From Erpetoichthys calabaricus (lineage: Eukaryota > Chordata > Cladistia > Polypteriformes > Polypteridae): a stretch of 64,000 bases of DNA. A program made the position numbers and the translations under genes. The notes under the pieces are model-generated. The model had not been told where the DNA came from. It made no database searches and was given only the letters and a program-made list of their open reading frames with translations. This document shows, one piece after another, positions 36,391-48,145 of this stretch; position 1 is the stretch's first letter, and every line of letters starts with the position of its first letter. Location of the stretch: positions 116,415,462-116,479,461 of the forward strand of contig NC_041394.2 in the NCBI RefSeq assembly GCF_900747795.2. The letters run 5' to 3'.

Positions 36391-38660
36391 GTACAGATGG
36401 TTTATGGACCGGATGGAGCCGAAGCACCCCCTACAATAAAGTTTTTTGGGCTGCTGACATGCCAGGAACAGAAAAATATGTGACACTGAACTTCACTCTT
36501 ACCAAGAACTGTACCTGGCAGTTACGAGACAAGACACCTACGGCTCCGTTTTCCATGAAACTGGAATATCCTGAACTGTTACTTTTACCTGTTATGACTT
36601 ATTAAGACACTGAAATAACTGTGACTGTGCATAATAATGTATCTGTCTGGTTGGCTATGATGAATTGTAAACCTGATTCTAATGGAGGATTATGTTGGAC
36701 AATTGAAGGGGGGCAACAACTAACTGCAATATCAACATCTGACAATGATGTAATATTATATGTGTTTAAAAAGGAATCAACAACAAATGTAAAGGTACCT
36801 GTAATGTTATGGGAAATTCATAAGACTAGAAGAGGAAATGGTTATCCATTTGATGCAACACTACTCAGGCAAATGAAAGGTTGTAAAAAAGCTAGGATAG
36901 CACATAAAATAATTACTGTAGCACTTGACATTAATGTTAGTGGGTTTGATATAAAACGTTATGATTTTCCAAAAGGAGAAAATATAGTACCACGCAGTAC
37001 AGATGCAACATATAATTGTAGAAACATACAATCTTTATGGCCTCCTCATTAAGGGTAGAAATAAAATGAAGGACACAGCGAGACATTTGGGGGGCTATAG
37101 GAACTGGTTTAGGAGTAGGAGGTTTAGGTCTAGGGTCTCTTAATACTGCTGATATAGCTGCACTATATAACAAAATATCATCTATTGGTGTAAAACAAGC
37201 TAACAGTTTGCAAACTTTGGCTCATTGGGGGCCAGAGTTGGCAGACAGACATTTACAGGAGTTGCTTTTATGGAAGACCCACCATGGATGGTGAAATGAG
37301 TCCTTATGGACTGGTTTGCAAAGCCAATGGGCCATAGATGTAGAGTCAGCATGTTATTTAAAACAGATTATTGCTATACAGCAGTATTTAAATTTTAAGA
37401 CAGATTGGGGATTCAAAGAACCCCAACACGGGAGAAAGGAATTAAAATTACCATTAGACTGGTGGTTGCAGCCAAAGTCCTTCATGTGTGAAGCATCAAT
37501 ATGCCAAGCTGTATTTCAGGTAGCAACCATCGCTGAAGATGACAATATTTGGTGTCCGTTTCATGTTCTACCTGTTTTACTAGGAGGAACGTGGTGGGCA
37601 CCCATAGTAGATAGAAAATGGATAGACATGAATAACAATACTGTTGAACCTGCCTTTTGTTATAACTGGCAAGAAGGGTTCGTATGTCAAAGGGTGGGTA
37701 CATTGCCACACTCCTGTTTGCATCCTTTAGCTGGAGACTGTTATTGGCACCAAATAGCAGTAAATTCCACTGAAGTGTTTCAAACCGATACCACTTCTGC
37801 ATGTGCAGTGACAATAAATAACATAACTTGGAGTGATGGCACCCATTACAAGGGCCCAGGGGTATCCTGTCACACCAATGTTAGTACTATACAAGATGAC
37901 TATTATGGAAAGACTTACGTTTTAACTACATAGGAGGATATACATTGGGAAGCAGAAGCTAACCCATTCCTCCACTTACAATTTGCCTATGAGATAGAAT
38001 TACCTAAATATACAGTAAAGCAATTTTAGAGCATGCTAAACAATATCCTCCCTGCGTGGAGTTTGCATGTTCTCCCCGTGTCTGCGTGGGTTTCCTCCGG
38101 GCGCTCCGGTTTCCTCCCACAGTCCAAAGACATGCAGGTTAGGTGGATTGGCGATTCCAAATTGGCCCTAGTGTGTGCTTGGTGTGTGGGTGTGTTTGTG
38201 TGTGTCCTGCGGTGGGTTGGCACCCTGCCCAGGATTGGTTCCTGCCTTGTGCCCTGTGTTGGCTGGGATTGGCTCCAGCAGACCCCCGTGACCCTGTGTT
38301 CGGATTCAGCGGGTTAGAAAATGGATGGATGGATGGATGGCTAAACAATATGAATCTTTTTAATGTAACGTTACAAAAAGCAAGGGACCTACTAGTAAGA
38401 TTAAAAACTGATGAAAAGAAAGTAATTACCTCTGCAGAAGAAATTGAAGAAATATCCACACATCACTGGTGGGATTTTTTCACTAAGTGGTCACCATCTA
38501 GTAACACTATTTTAAATGTACTTGTTCATCCAATTGTACTGTTAATTATTATTATTATAATTTTCACCATTACAAATATTTACCTACACTTGCGTATTAG
38601 ACGGGTGAAGCAGGAGCTAGATCGGCAGTACACCCCACGTCTTTACAAACATTCTTGAGG
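36391..38660 (+). pseudogene. Retroviral envelope region (fossil)
   Basis: The surface part is rich in Cys, Trp and N-glycosylation motifs (NVSGF, NNITWSDGT). A glycine-rich fusion-peptide-like run GTGLGVGGLGLGSLNTAD lies near 37100. A transmembrane anchor (VHPIVLLIIIIIIFTITNI) is followed by a short basic tail ending at about 38657. A SINE is inserted at 38047-38339. Broken. Confidence 0.8.
38047..38339 (+). repeat. SINE inserted in the retroviral env
   Basis: The body has GCGTGGAGTTTGCATGTTCT, TTTCCTCCCACAGTCCAAAG, CCTGTGTTGGCTGGGATTGG and ACCCCCGTGACCCTG, and it ends in four ATGG units. GCTAAACAATAT flanks it at 38035-38046 and 38340-38351, a 12-bp target duplication. The tRNA-like head is missing, so it is 5'-truncated. 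It is the least diverged copy of this family in the window and a good reference for the others. Confidence 0.9.
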
Positions 38661-38757
38661 AGCTGTTTACATTGTAGAGGGGGATCGAGTACCTTTTACT
38701 TTGTGGATAAGATCCTCAGGGATTATTTTGTCACAGATCCAGTGACAAAGGGTGGTT

Positions 38758-39429
38758 TGTTATATGAAGCTTGTTATGATATTGAGATTAGTGTCACTAT
38801 ATCTGTTTAGACTTTATAAATGCATTTTTCATTTCTTTTCTGTAAGAATGCAGGGCTGAGCCAGATTTAGAAAAAAGAGTGTCAGAATTCAGAATTGCTG
38901 GGCCAAGCATTAGGATAAGACAGACAGGGACAGCTGGAGGAATGTGTTGTCAGCCTGAAAGAGAACTGTGAATTATTTGAACTTACTGTCTGATGTCAGC
39001 ACAAAATCTTATCTCCTTGTTTGGAAATGGGCTATGTGCCATCTGGGGGCTTGCACGTGGATAAAGCAGTATAAAACATCCTGGAAGATTGCCAGCCATT
39101 GGGAGACTCGACGGCCGGACTACTGGAGACTACGTCGAATTGGTCCGAGAAATCCTTCCTGCGCTGTGACGATGACTGCTAACTCGCAAGGCCCCCACCC
39201 TTGGACTGAGTACTGTGGTGTGTTTCCCCCGTTATTTATGCAGAGTAAGCCGATATTAAACAAAAGCTAAGTTTTTCCTTGTTTTCATGTAATCCTGTAA
39301 ACCGTCATATTGCATGCTGGGGGGGGATAACACCTTTTTAATTCATAATTACTTAAATTCAGGTTAATTAAAACGCCGCAATTTAAAAGAACTTATTTCA
39401 GAGGAGCTAAAACCTCATATCGGACAACA
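38758..39429 (+). repeat. 3' LTR of the endogenous retrovirus
   Basis: 672 bases matching 22978-23647, preceded by a purine-rich stretch (ACAAAGGGTGG) that fits a polypurine tract. It ends GACAACA and is followed by the AGTGT duplication. Confidence 0.88.
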
Positions 39430-39434
39430 AGTGT

Positions 39435-39743
39435 GACATGGATGAATAGGATTAGAAATGAGTAGGTGGACGGTTGGAAGACAAAGTCAGAGAGGCGAGA
39501 TTGTGTTGGCTTGGGCATGTGCAGAGGAGAGATGAGGGGTATATTGGGAGAAGGATATTAAGGATAGACCTGCCAGGAAAGAAGATAAGAGGAAGGCCTA
39601 AGCGAAGGTTTATGGATGTGGTGAGAGAGGACATGCAGGTGATGGTTGTAACAGAACAAGATGCAGAGGACAGAAGGATATGGTAGAAGATGATCCGCTG
39701 TGGTAACCCCTAACAGGAGCAGTCGAATGAAGAAGAAGAAGAA
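39435..39743 (+). mobile_element. RTE-type LINE, 3' part
   Basis: Continuation of the LINE at 20663-22977 after the retrovirus. It encodes VREARLCWLGHVQRRDEGYI and GRPKRRFMDVVREDMQVMVV, the usual C-terminal region of this group. It then has GATGATCCGCTGTGGTAACC, CAGGAGCAGTCGAATG and a tandem AAG tail. The 13-bp duplication GCCATGCTCTGCA follows at 39744-39756. Confidence 0.88.
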
Positions 39744-39756
39744 GCCATGCTCTGCA

Positions 39757-41013
39757 GGATTTTTGACATACATTATACAGACTAATGCAATGAAGTATAA
39801 CCAACAAATCTATCCATTGATAGATATACAATATACAAGCATACAATATTTTAAATTATACAAAATCATAATTTATTTTTTATTAATAATGCAAACATTT
39901 TCATTAATGTTACAAATAAAGAAATTTCCATATTTGGAATCCTGAACTTTTTTAAAACTTTTTAAAGTCTAAAGCACTCTTAATGTACTTATGTAATTTT
40001 TTTAAAATTTGAACAACAAACTGTTCAGTATGACTAGCTCTTGGTATCCGTCAGATAACATTCTGGTAACAGTATTATTGAAAAACATAAGTACTATAAA
40101 ATGGTAAATTAAGAAATTTTTGAAATGGTCTGTAGTAACTACAAGGTTTATCACAATATTTACCTGTTTTTGCAACTATGCATTTGCTGCAAGTAAATAA
40201 GAGGTTTACATGTGAAATAATAAATAAAATATTGTGAATGAGTAACATGCAAAAAAAGTTCTGAAGACATTTCATTGAAAAGGTAACATATTATCACCAC
40301 TTGTATTGACATACACATAAACCATTTGATCTGCTCAAAAATTTTCCATTTTAAATGCAAAATTCATTCAATAAAGGATACAAATTTTTCGACTATCAAT
40401 CAATTATATTTGTGATGTAAATCAGTTATATTTAAGATGTGTGTTAAGTGTTAATTTTGACAATACATTTTGATTTAGTTTTATTCTTAGTCTTCAGACT
40501 AAATTGCATTTTAGTTTTAGTCACATTTTAGTCTTTTAATTATTGTTAGATTTAGTCTAGTTTTAGTCGACAAAAAAATTAATTTTAGTTGAGAAAAAGT
40601 AAATTAGATAAAAAATCCAAATCATATCATATTTAACAGATGACTATGCACAGAATATACTGTACCTCTACACTATTATACTAACATGTACACAAATGAG
40701 CTAAACCACATGTAGTGACTATGGAACATAAAACGAGTAAAAAAGAGTAGGTGTAGAAAGGATTTGCTCCAAAAGATCTTGGTAAGGTAAAGGCAGCTCT
40801 AGTCTGTCATCACAGTTTTCTGGATTTCAACATGCCTTAGTTATGCTGCTATAAGATTTGACCAAAAAAGGCTGGACCAAGCAGCACATATTTAATCTCA
40901 GCATAGGGTTTACAATGGATGATATCATCATGAACTATCTGATTTATCAGACCATGTAGACATTTTAAATTTATTTTCTGGTCATTTTTTTCCAGCATCT
41001 GAAAAATACTGCT
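39757..41013. other. AT-rich spacer with a TTTTAGT-rich repeat
   Basis: No coding feature. Around 40470-40600 imperfect copies of TTTTAGTTTTAGTC and TTTAGTCTAGTTTTAGTCG cluster, like a dispersed fish repeat whose class I cannot assign. The rest is unrecognised. Confidence 0.4.
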
Positions 41014-41024
41014 TAAATAATACT

Positions 41025-41112
41025 CCATCCATCCATCCATCCATCCATCCATCCATCCATCCATCCATCCATCCATCCATCCATCCATCCATCCATCCAA
41101 CCATCCATCCAT
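41025..41112. repeat. (CCAT)n microsatellite, expanded LINE tail
   Basis: About 20 tandem CCAT units, one interrupted near 41097. They sit exactly at the 3' tail of the L2-like LINE and appear to have grown from its ATGG tail. Confidence 0.9.
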
Positions 41113-44100
41113 TCTCTTCTGCTTATCCGAGATCGGGTCGCGGGGGCAGTAGCTTGAGCAGAGATGCCCAGACTTCCCTCTCCCGGAATACTTCTACTAG
41201 TTCTACCAGGGGAATCCTGAGGCGTTCCCAGGCCAGTCGAGAGACATGGTCCCTCCAGCATGTCCTGGGTCTTCCCTGTGGCCTCCTCCCGGTTAGACGT
41301 GCCCGGAACACCTCACCAGGGAGGCGTCCAGGAGGCATCCTGATCAGATGCCCGATCCACCTCATCTGACTCCTCTCAATGCGGAGGAGCAGTGGCTCTA
41401 CTCTAAGCTCCTTATGGATGACTGAGCTTCTCACCCTATCTTTAAGGGAGAGCCCAGACACTGCGGACGCCGCTCCGATCTGCCTGTCGATCTCCCGCTC
41501 CATTCTTCCCTCACTCGTGAACAAGACCCCGAGATACTTGAACTCCTCCACTTGGGGCAGGATCTCATTCCCAACCCTGAGAGGGCACTCCACCCTTTTC
41601 CGGCTAAGGACCATGGTCTCGGATTTGGAGGGGCTGATTCACAGCCCAGCCGCTTCACACTCGGCTGTAAACCAATCCAGAGAGAGCTGAAGATCACAGC
41701 CTGATGAGCACAGCAAACAAGACAACATCATCTGCATAAAGCAGTATCCTAATCCTGAGCCCACTAAACCAGAACCCTCAACATCCTGGCTGTGCCTAGA
41801 AATTCTGTCCAACTCTCACCGGAAACGGGTTTAACTTACTGCCGGCAATGCGGACCAAGCTCTGACGCCGGTTGTACAGGGACCGAACATCCCTTATCAG
41901 GGGGTCCGGTACCCCATATTCTCGGAGAACCCCCCACAGGATTCCCCAAGGGACATGGTCAAACACCTTTTCCAAATCCACAAAACACATGTAGACTGGT
42001 TGGGCAAACTCCCATGCACCCTCCAGGACCCTGCCAAGGGTGTAGAGCTTGTCCACTGTTCCGCGACTTAGGATGAAAACCACACTGTTCCTCCTGAATC
42101 TGAGGTTCGACTATCTGATGGGCCCTCCTCTCCAGGACCCCTGAATAGACTTTTCCAGGAAGGCTGAGGAGTGTGATTCCTCTGTAGTTGGAACACACCC
42201 TCTGGTCCCCTTTCTTAAAGAGGGGGACCACCACCCCGGTCTGCCAATCCAGACGCACTGTCCCTGATGTCCATGCAATTTTGCAGAGGTGTGTCGAGCA
42301 AGGCAGTCCTAAAACATCCAGAGCCTTGAGGAACTGTGGGCGTATCTCATCCACTCCCTGGGCCCTGCCACCAAGGAGTTTTTTGACCACCTCGGTGTCC
42401 CCAGGCTCTGCTTCCTCATTGGAAGGCATGTTAGTGGGATTGAGGAGGTCTTCGAAGTACTCGCCCCACCGACCCACAACGTCTCAGCAGCGCACCATCC
42501 CCACCATATACAGGTCAGCAGTGCACCATCCCCACCATATACAGTGTTGACACTGCACTGCTTCCCCCTCCTGAAATGCCGGATGGTGGACCAGAATCTC
42601 CTCGAAGCCGTCCGGAAGTCGTTCTCCATGGCCTCCCCAAACTCCTCCCACACCCAAGTTTTTGCCTCAGCAACCACCGAAGCTGTATTCTGCTGGGCCT
42701 GCCAGTACCTAATAGCTGCCTCCGGAGTCCCACAGGACAAAAAGGTCCTGTAGGACTCCTTCTTCAGCTTGACGGCATCCCTCACCGCCGGTGTCCACCA
42801 ATGGGTTTGGGGATTGCCGCCATGACAGGCACCGACCATCTTACAGCCACAGCTCCGGTCAGCTGCCTCAACAATAGAGACACGGAACATGGCCCATTCG
42901 GACTCAATGTCCCCCACCTCCCTCAGGATGTGGTCAAAGTTCTACCAGAGGTGGGAGTTGAAGCTACTTCTAAAAAGGGACTCTGCCAGACGTTCCCAGC
43001 AGACCCTCACAATACATTTGGGCCTACCAGGCCTGGCCGGTATCCTCCCAAACCATCAAAGCCAACTGACCACCAGGTGGTGATCAGTTGACAGCTCTGC
43101 CCCTCTCTTCACCCAAGTGACCAAGACATGCGGCCGCAAGTCTGACGACACAACCACGAAATCGATCATTGAACTGAGGCCTAGGGTGTCCTGGTGCCAG
43201 GTGCACATATGGACACCCCTATGCTTGAACATGGTGTTCGTTATGCACAATCCGTGACGAGCACAGAAGTCCAATAATAAAACACAGCTCAGGTTCAGAT
43301 CAGGGGGGCCATTCCTCCCAATCATGCCCTACCAGGTCTCACTGTCATTGCCCACGTGAGCATTGAAGTCTCCCAGCAGAACAATAGAGTCCCCAGAACG
43401 TATGCCCTCTAGCGCCTCCTCCAGGGACTCCAAAAAAGGTGGGTACTCCAGACTGCTGTTCGGCGCATACGCACAAACAACAGTTAGGACCCGTCCCCCC
43501 ACCTCAAGGCAGAGTGAGGTTACCCTCTCGTCTACTGGGGTGAACCTCAATGAACAGGCTCCAAGTCGGGGGGCAATAAGTATGCCCACATCTGCTCTGT
43601 GCCTCTCACCGGGGGCAACTCCAGAATGGTAGAGTCCAGCCCCTCTCAAGGAGATTGGTTCCAGAGTCCACTCTGTTCATCGAGGTGAGCCCGACTATAT
43701 ATAGCCGGAACCTCTCAACCTCATGCACTAGTTCAGGCTCCTTCCCCTTCAGAGAGGTGACATTCCACGTCCCAAGAGCCAGCTTCTGTAGCCGAGGATC
43801 GGACCGCCAAGGTCCCTGCCTTCGGCCACCACCCAGCTCACACTGCACCCAACCTCCTTGGCCCCTCCTACAGATGTTGACCCCATGGGAAGGGGGACCC
43901 ACATTGCCTCTTTGGGCTGTGCCTGGCCAAGCCCCATGGGTGCAGGCCCGGCCACCAGGCGCTCGCCTTCGAGCCCCACATCCAGGCCTGGCTCCAGAGG
44001 GGGGCTCCGGTGAACCGTGTCCGGGCAAGGGAAAACACTGTCCAAAGTTTTTATTCTTCATGGTAGGTTTTCTGAACTGCTCTTTGTCTCATCCCTCACC

Positions 44101-44223
44101 TAGGACCACTTTGCCTTGGGTGACCCTACCAGGGGCATAAAGCCCCTGACAACAGAGCTTCTAGGATCATTGGGACACGCAAACCCCTCCACTACGATAA
44201 GGTGGCGACTCGAGGAGGAGGCG
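41025..44223 (-). mobile_element. L2-like LINE with target-site duplication
   Basis: A 3.2-kb non-LTR element on the - strand, flanked by TAAATAATACT at 41014-41024 and 44224-44234. The 5' half holds an endonuclease with [16 protein letters not shown] (about 43335-43385). The RT part has RAQGVDEIRPQFLKALDV, MCFVDLEKVFDHVPWG and, in another frame near 41712-41752, LYADDVVLFA. The end encodes VEEFKYLGVLFTSEGRMERE and [14 protein letters not shown], then an ATGG tail expanded into a (CCAT)n array at 41025-41112. Several frameshifts break the frame. Between GAASAV and SGLSLKDRV the segment usually present in this family seems missing, an internal deletion. Confidence 0.85.
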
Positions 44224-44234
44224 TAAATAATACT

Positions 44235-44620
44235 GAAAATAAAAATTCAAACATTATAGCTGTACTGTTGAATTAGTAAATTCCAAAATAATTAAAGACA
44301 CTTATTTTTAAACAAGCCCTTAAAAGCTGTTTTTGTAACAAAGTACTTTTGTCAGAGAATCACTCTGTTAGGTTTGCAACATTTGCTATTGTAAAATTTA
44401 TATTTACATTACTAGCTTGTTAAAAAAATCACTAAAAAGTAACACTTGATGGATGAGTTGAATTTTTTTTACATTATTCCTATATTTCAGAACTCTTGTA
44501 AAAGAGCCTTTGCTGTGCTGTTTCCATTGTGTCTCACATGAACGATCAGATTTTGTTATTGCTTAGCCTCTGTGCAAATCCAGAATTGCTAATGTTACCT
44601 ACATTTAATTACCTGCATCA
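44235..44620. other. Unannotated AT-rich spacer
   Basis: Short gap between two LINEs, with no recognised feature. Confidence 0.4.
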
Positions 44621-44624
44621 AAAA

Positions 44625-46250
44625 CATGGATAGCGTCCATGCCTCGCTACCATATAGCAAAACAGGAAGCATCAGAACCTTCTTCCTTTTGCAGAGATAT
44701 TGGAGCAACACACACCCCTTTCCAGCGACCTCATGACCCCTCCATGCCCTCTTAATCCGGCTACTGATTTCATAGGAAGAGTCATCAGAGACCTGAATGT
44801 CACTGCCAAGGTAAGTAAACCTCTTGACAAGGTCGACACTCTCTCCGCAAAAACAGACTCACTGCTGATGGTTGTGCCTAAGAGGTCATTAAAGGCCTGG
44901 ATCTTTGTTTTTATCCAGGACACTCACAAGCCCAGATACTCAGTCTCTTTGCTCAGTCTCTTAAGAGCACTGATCAGAGCCTCCATTGACTCTGCAAAGA
45001 TCACAGCATTGTCAGCAAAGTCAAGGTCAGTGAATCTTTCTTCACCAACAAATGTCCCACAGCTGCTGGACTCTATGACCCTGCCCAACACTCAGTCCAT
45101 GCAAGCATTGAACAGAGTAGGAACAACAACACAACTCTGATGAGCTCCAAAATAAATTGGGCAAATCACAGAGGTTCTATCTATACTCTGCACATAACTT
45201 ACAGTACCAGTGTACAGGCCGGCCAAGATATCCAGCAACTTTGGGGGGATCCCACAAAGTCTCAGGGTTAGAGAGTCAAACGCTTTATGAAAATTGACAA
45301 AGGCTACAAAGAAACCCTGCTGATATTCTCATTTGCGCTCAATGAGAACCATAAGTGCCAGGATGTGGTCGATGGTAGACTTCTTAGGTGTAAAACCAAA
45401 CTGCTTCGGTTGCTAGTAGGTGAGCAAGTAATCACAGATCCTATTGAGGATGATCTTATGAAAGACCTTACTTGGCTCCAAGAGCAGTGTTATCTCCCTG
45501 TAGTTGCACAATCCAGGTGATCACCCTTCCCTTTCCAGATAGGGATAAGTCCCATTTTCCGGTCAATTGGGATGACACTCGTCTCCATAATCAAACGAAA
45601 GATTTCTTGTAATGCCAGGAGGACAGCCTTACCACCAGCCTGGAGAAGATACCATAGATTTCTGTAGCCTTCCCTGCCCTCAGCTGGTTCACCACCTGTA
45701 CAATCTCAGTGAGACCAAGTGGTTCACAGCTAATTGGGTTAACTAGCTAACCGTGGACACAGAAATGTCCAACATCCTAGCTGGAGGATCAGCTTTCAAC
45801 AGCTGCACAAAGTAGACAGCCTAGCGGGTTACAACTACAGAGTCATTTGTAAGGACCATTTCATCACCCGCCCTGACTGCTTCTCTAAAAGGAATAGATG
45901 TGCGTAATGCTTTGATTCCCTTGTAAGCAGGATGTGGCAGGTAGACCATAGATGGTGTGTCCTCTAACAAACGCCTTCTTATCTCCCCTCAGAGCCCGTG
46001 CAGCCATCCTTCTTAGTTCCTGGTACAGAATGCTACAGTTGCTGATATCCAGGGTGGCCTGCAAAATAAAACACCTCCTTCAGGGAACACCGGCAACACC
46101 AACACAACCCTCAGCAACCTTTAGTGTCTTGTCACGGAAGGTCTCCACCATCACATTAGGATCGGCTTTTGCACCCAAGTCTGAAAGCTACTCACACAAA
46201 CTACGTGTAAACTCATTAGAAACAGCCTGATTCTGGAGTTTGGCCTGGTC
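44625..46250 (-). mobile_element. Second LINE remnant, reverse transcriptase part
   Basis: On the - strand there are fragments of a reverse transcriptase and its C-terminal extension. These are SSSCGTFVGEERFTDLDFAD (catalytic box FADN here, degraded from FADD; about 45010-45060), SWIKTKIQAFNDLLGTTI (about 44870-44920) and GVMRSLERGVC (about 44710-44740). The 5' half (46250-45140) is also antisense coding-like but shattered. It belongs to a different non-LTR family from the neighbouring L2-like LINE. The clade was not assigned and no target duplication was found. Old and 5'-truncated. Confidence 0.6.
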
Positions 46251-46609
46251 CAGCCTCATTCTCCTAGTAGCTGGATCTTCAGAGTAGCAACACTAAGTCT
46301 GTGTTTTTTTAAACCAAATAGTGCATGATGAATCCCCACAGGAGTAAATGGAAACAAGATGGATGAAGAACTGCTAGCTCCTTTGTCATTTGCATCTTAT
46401 TGCTAATAAGGAGTGTTTAAAGACAATGAATGCAGCTGTTTAAAACTGAAATAAGGAATTAAGGTTGGGGAACCTTAACAAGTGAGACCACTAAAATGAA
46501 GCAGAAAAATGCCACTTGAACAATAATTGACTTCTCATTAAGAAACTGGGTTCAAGCAAAAACCCGAAGCTACTGCAGCTCTCCAGGACTGACGTTGCAT
46601 ACCCCTGCT

Positions 46610-47345
46610 CTAATACAACTGTGTCATTTTGTCCTAACCAAGTTCTGCATTTTTCTATGATTTTCAAAGTATTATTAATACATGAAATGATTAAGTGGGC
46701 TCTTAACATGACTACAAATTCACACACCCTGCTGTGTTTTCTCTTCCCTTTACTTTACAATTAGAAATGCAACAAGCTTGAGTGATCTCTGAGTCCAGAA
46801 TCTCCTGTCATTTTCTGACTGTTGTTTGTCTCTGGTGACTTAGCTATTATCACTATCTCTCTGTTTACTACTAAATGAATAAAAAGAAGTACATGAAAGA
46901 AGTAGACTCTCATACTTTGAATTTGTTTCCACAAAACTATCAAGACTATAAAGAAAAATAGACAGAGAAAAGAGTAAAATACACAGAACGATAAACAGAG
47001 AATGTGCTAGGATTCTGAGCTTCCTTGAACTGATATTTCAGACTTTGAGCTTGCTGCATCTTCTTTGTTTTGTGTTTTTGGCTGATGTTAAAAATCTCAT
47101 TTTTAATTTTATTTTGCTTGTTTGCCTCTGAATCCATCACACATTGGTGGACAGAAATTTGGATGTATTTTTACTTCTTTAGCGAAGCTGATCATAAAAT
47201 TTGCATTGTAAACATTATTTAAATAAGTCACAAAGTGGATAATTCTGGAAAAAAAGACTGTCAAGAGGTATGAACTGCTTGTGCAATTGCTAAGAATAGC
47301 AAATGTCAACCACTTTACCATGGCAAAGAATACATAAACATTAGA
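46610..47345 (+). repeat. Direct repeat, copy A
   Basis: Similar along most of its length to 56387-57160. Shared blocks include TTACAATTAGAAATGCAACA, ATTATCACTATCTCTCTGTT, GTAGACTCTCATACTT and GCTTGTTTGCCTCTGAATCC. By eye the two differ by roughly 15 percent plus indels. It shows no inverted ends, LTR ends or coding domain. It may be two copies of an unclassified element or a segmental duplication. Confidence 0.65.
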
Positions 47346-47394
47346 TGTTACAGCACCATGTATTGGCAGATAGTTATTAGAAAATGAGTGTAAA

Positions 47395-47910
47395 TTGCTT
47401 TCAGAAACTATTCAAACCACAAGCCTTTTTCACATTTTGTTACATAGCAATCTCACCCTAAAATCTATTCAATTCTTTTTTCAATCACATGTCTCAACAC
47501 TGTTTACCATAATGAAAAGAGTAAAAGTAGGTCTTTACATATTTTTGTAAACATACTAAAAATAAACAACTGAAATGTCACATGTAGATAAGTCCTGTGT
47601 TGAAATAACCAATGCAGCTATTACATAACAGCCTTATGTCTTCTTGAGTATGATGCTATTAGCTTTGCAGACCTGGATTTGTGGATCTTCACCAGTTGTT
47701 CTCCCCAGTAGTTGTCAAGCTCTGTGAAGCTGGATAAGAAACTATAAAGCACCACTATTTTCAATTCCTTAAAGAAATGTTTGACTGGAGAAAAGACCAG
47801 GCCCTGGCTGGACCACTTATGGGAATTCATACATTTGTCCTGAATCCACTACTGCATTCCCTTGGCCGTGTGCTTCAGGTCATTTTCATGTTGCAATGTA
47901 ATTGAGATAA
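47395..47910 (-). mobile_element. Degraded Tc1/mariner-like element
   Basis: AACTATTCAAACCACAAGCC, TTTTTCACATTTTGTTACAT, AAAATAAACAACTGAAATGT and CTTCTTGAGTATGATGCTA follow the start of a very common fish Tc1-type element. Further along are AGACCAGGCCCTGGCTGGAC and CTTGGCCGTGTGCTTCAGGT. It is heavily diverged and truncated, with no intact transposase, and seems to have landed inside the copy-A repeat region. Confidence 0.5.
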
Positions 47911-48145
47911 CACATGAAAACATTATTTATGAATAATATTCGAGTTGTTAAAGTAAAGTAAATGCTGAACCTTCTAACAGTCCAAATAAGGAAAATGTGC
48001 TTAGGTCCTGTCAGAAGGACAACCATCTTAGTGGCACTCAGTAGTAAAAGGCATATGGCAGCCTGCATGGAGTTTGCCAAATGACATTTAAAAGACTCTA
48101 AGGCATGAGGTTAATGATTCTTTTGAATATAATTGGATATATTAA

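Larger units (their letters stand above)
22978..39429 (+). mobile_element. Endogenous retrovirus with tRNA-Ser primer site (fossil)
   Basis: Two LTRs (22978-23647 and 38758-39429) bound a gag-pro-pol-env interior on the + strand. The 5-bp target duplication AGTGT (22973-22977 and 39430-39434) lies inside an RTE LINE. The LTRs differ at about two dozen sites by eye (near 4 percent), so it is older than the BEL/Pao copy. Later insertions are a CACTA transposon in gag (24929-32623) and a SINE in env (38047-38339). The 16.4-kb span is about 8.5 kb without them. The family is gamma/epsilon-like (class I style) from its gene order and pol type. It is broken, with about ten breaks. Confidence 0.9.

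Noticed and set aside
41025-41112. Tandem array as a CRISPR-like or functional repeat
   Set aside because: A plain 4-base microsatellite at a LINE tail, with no spacers.
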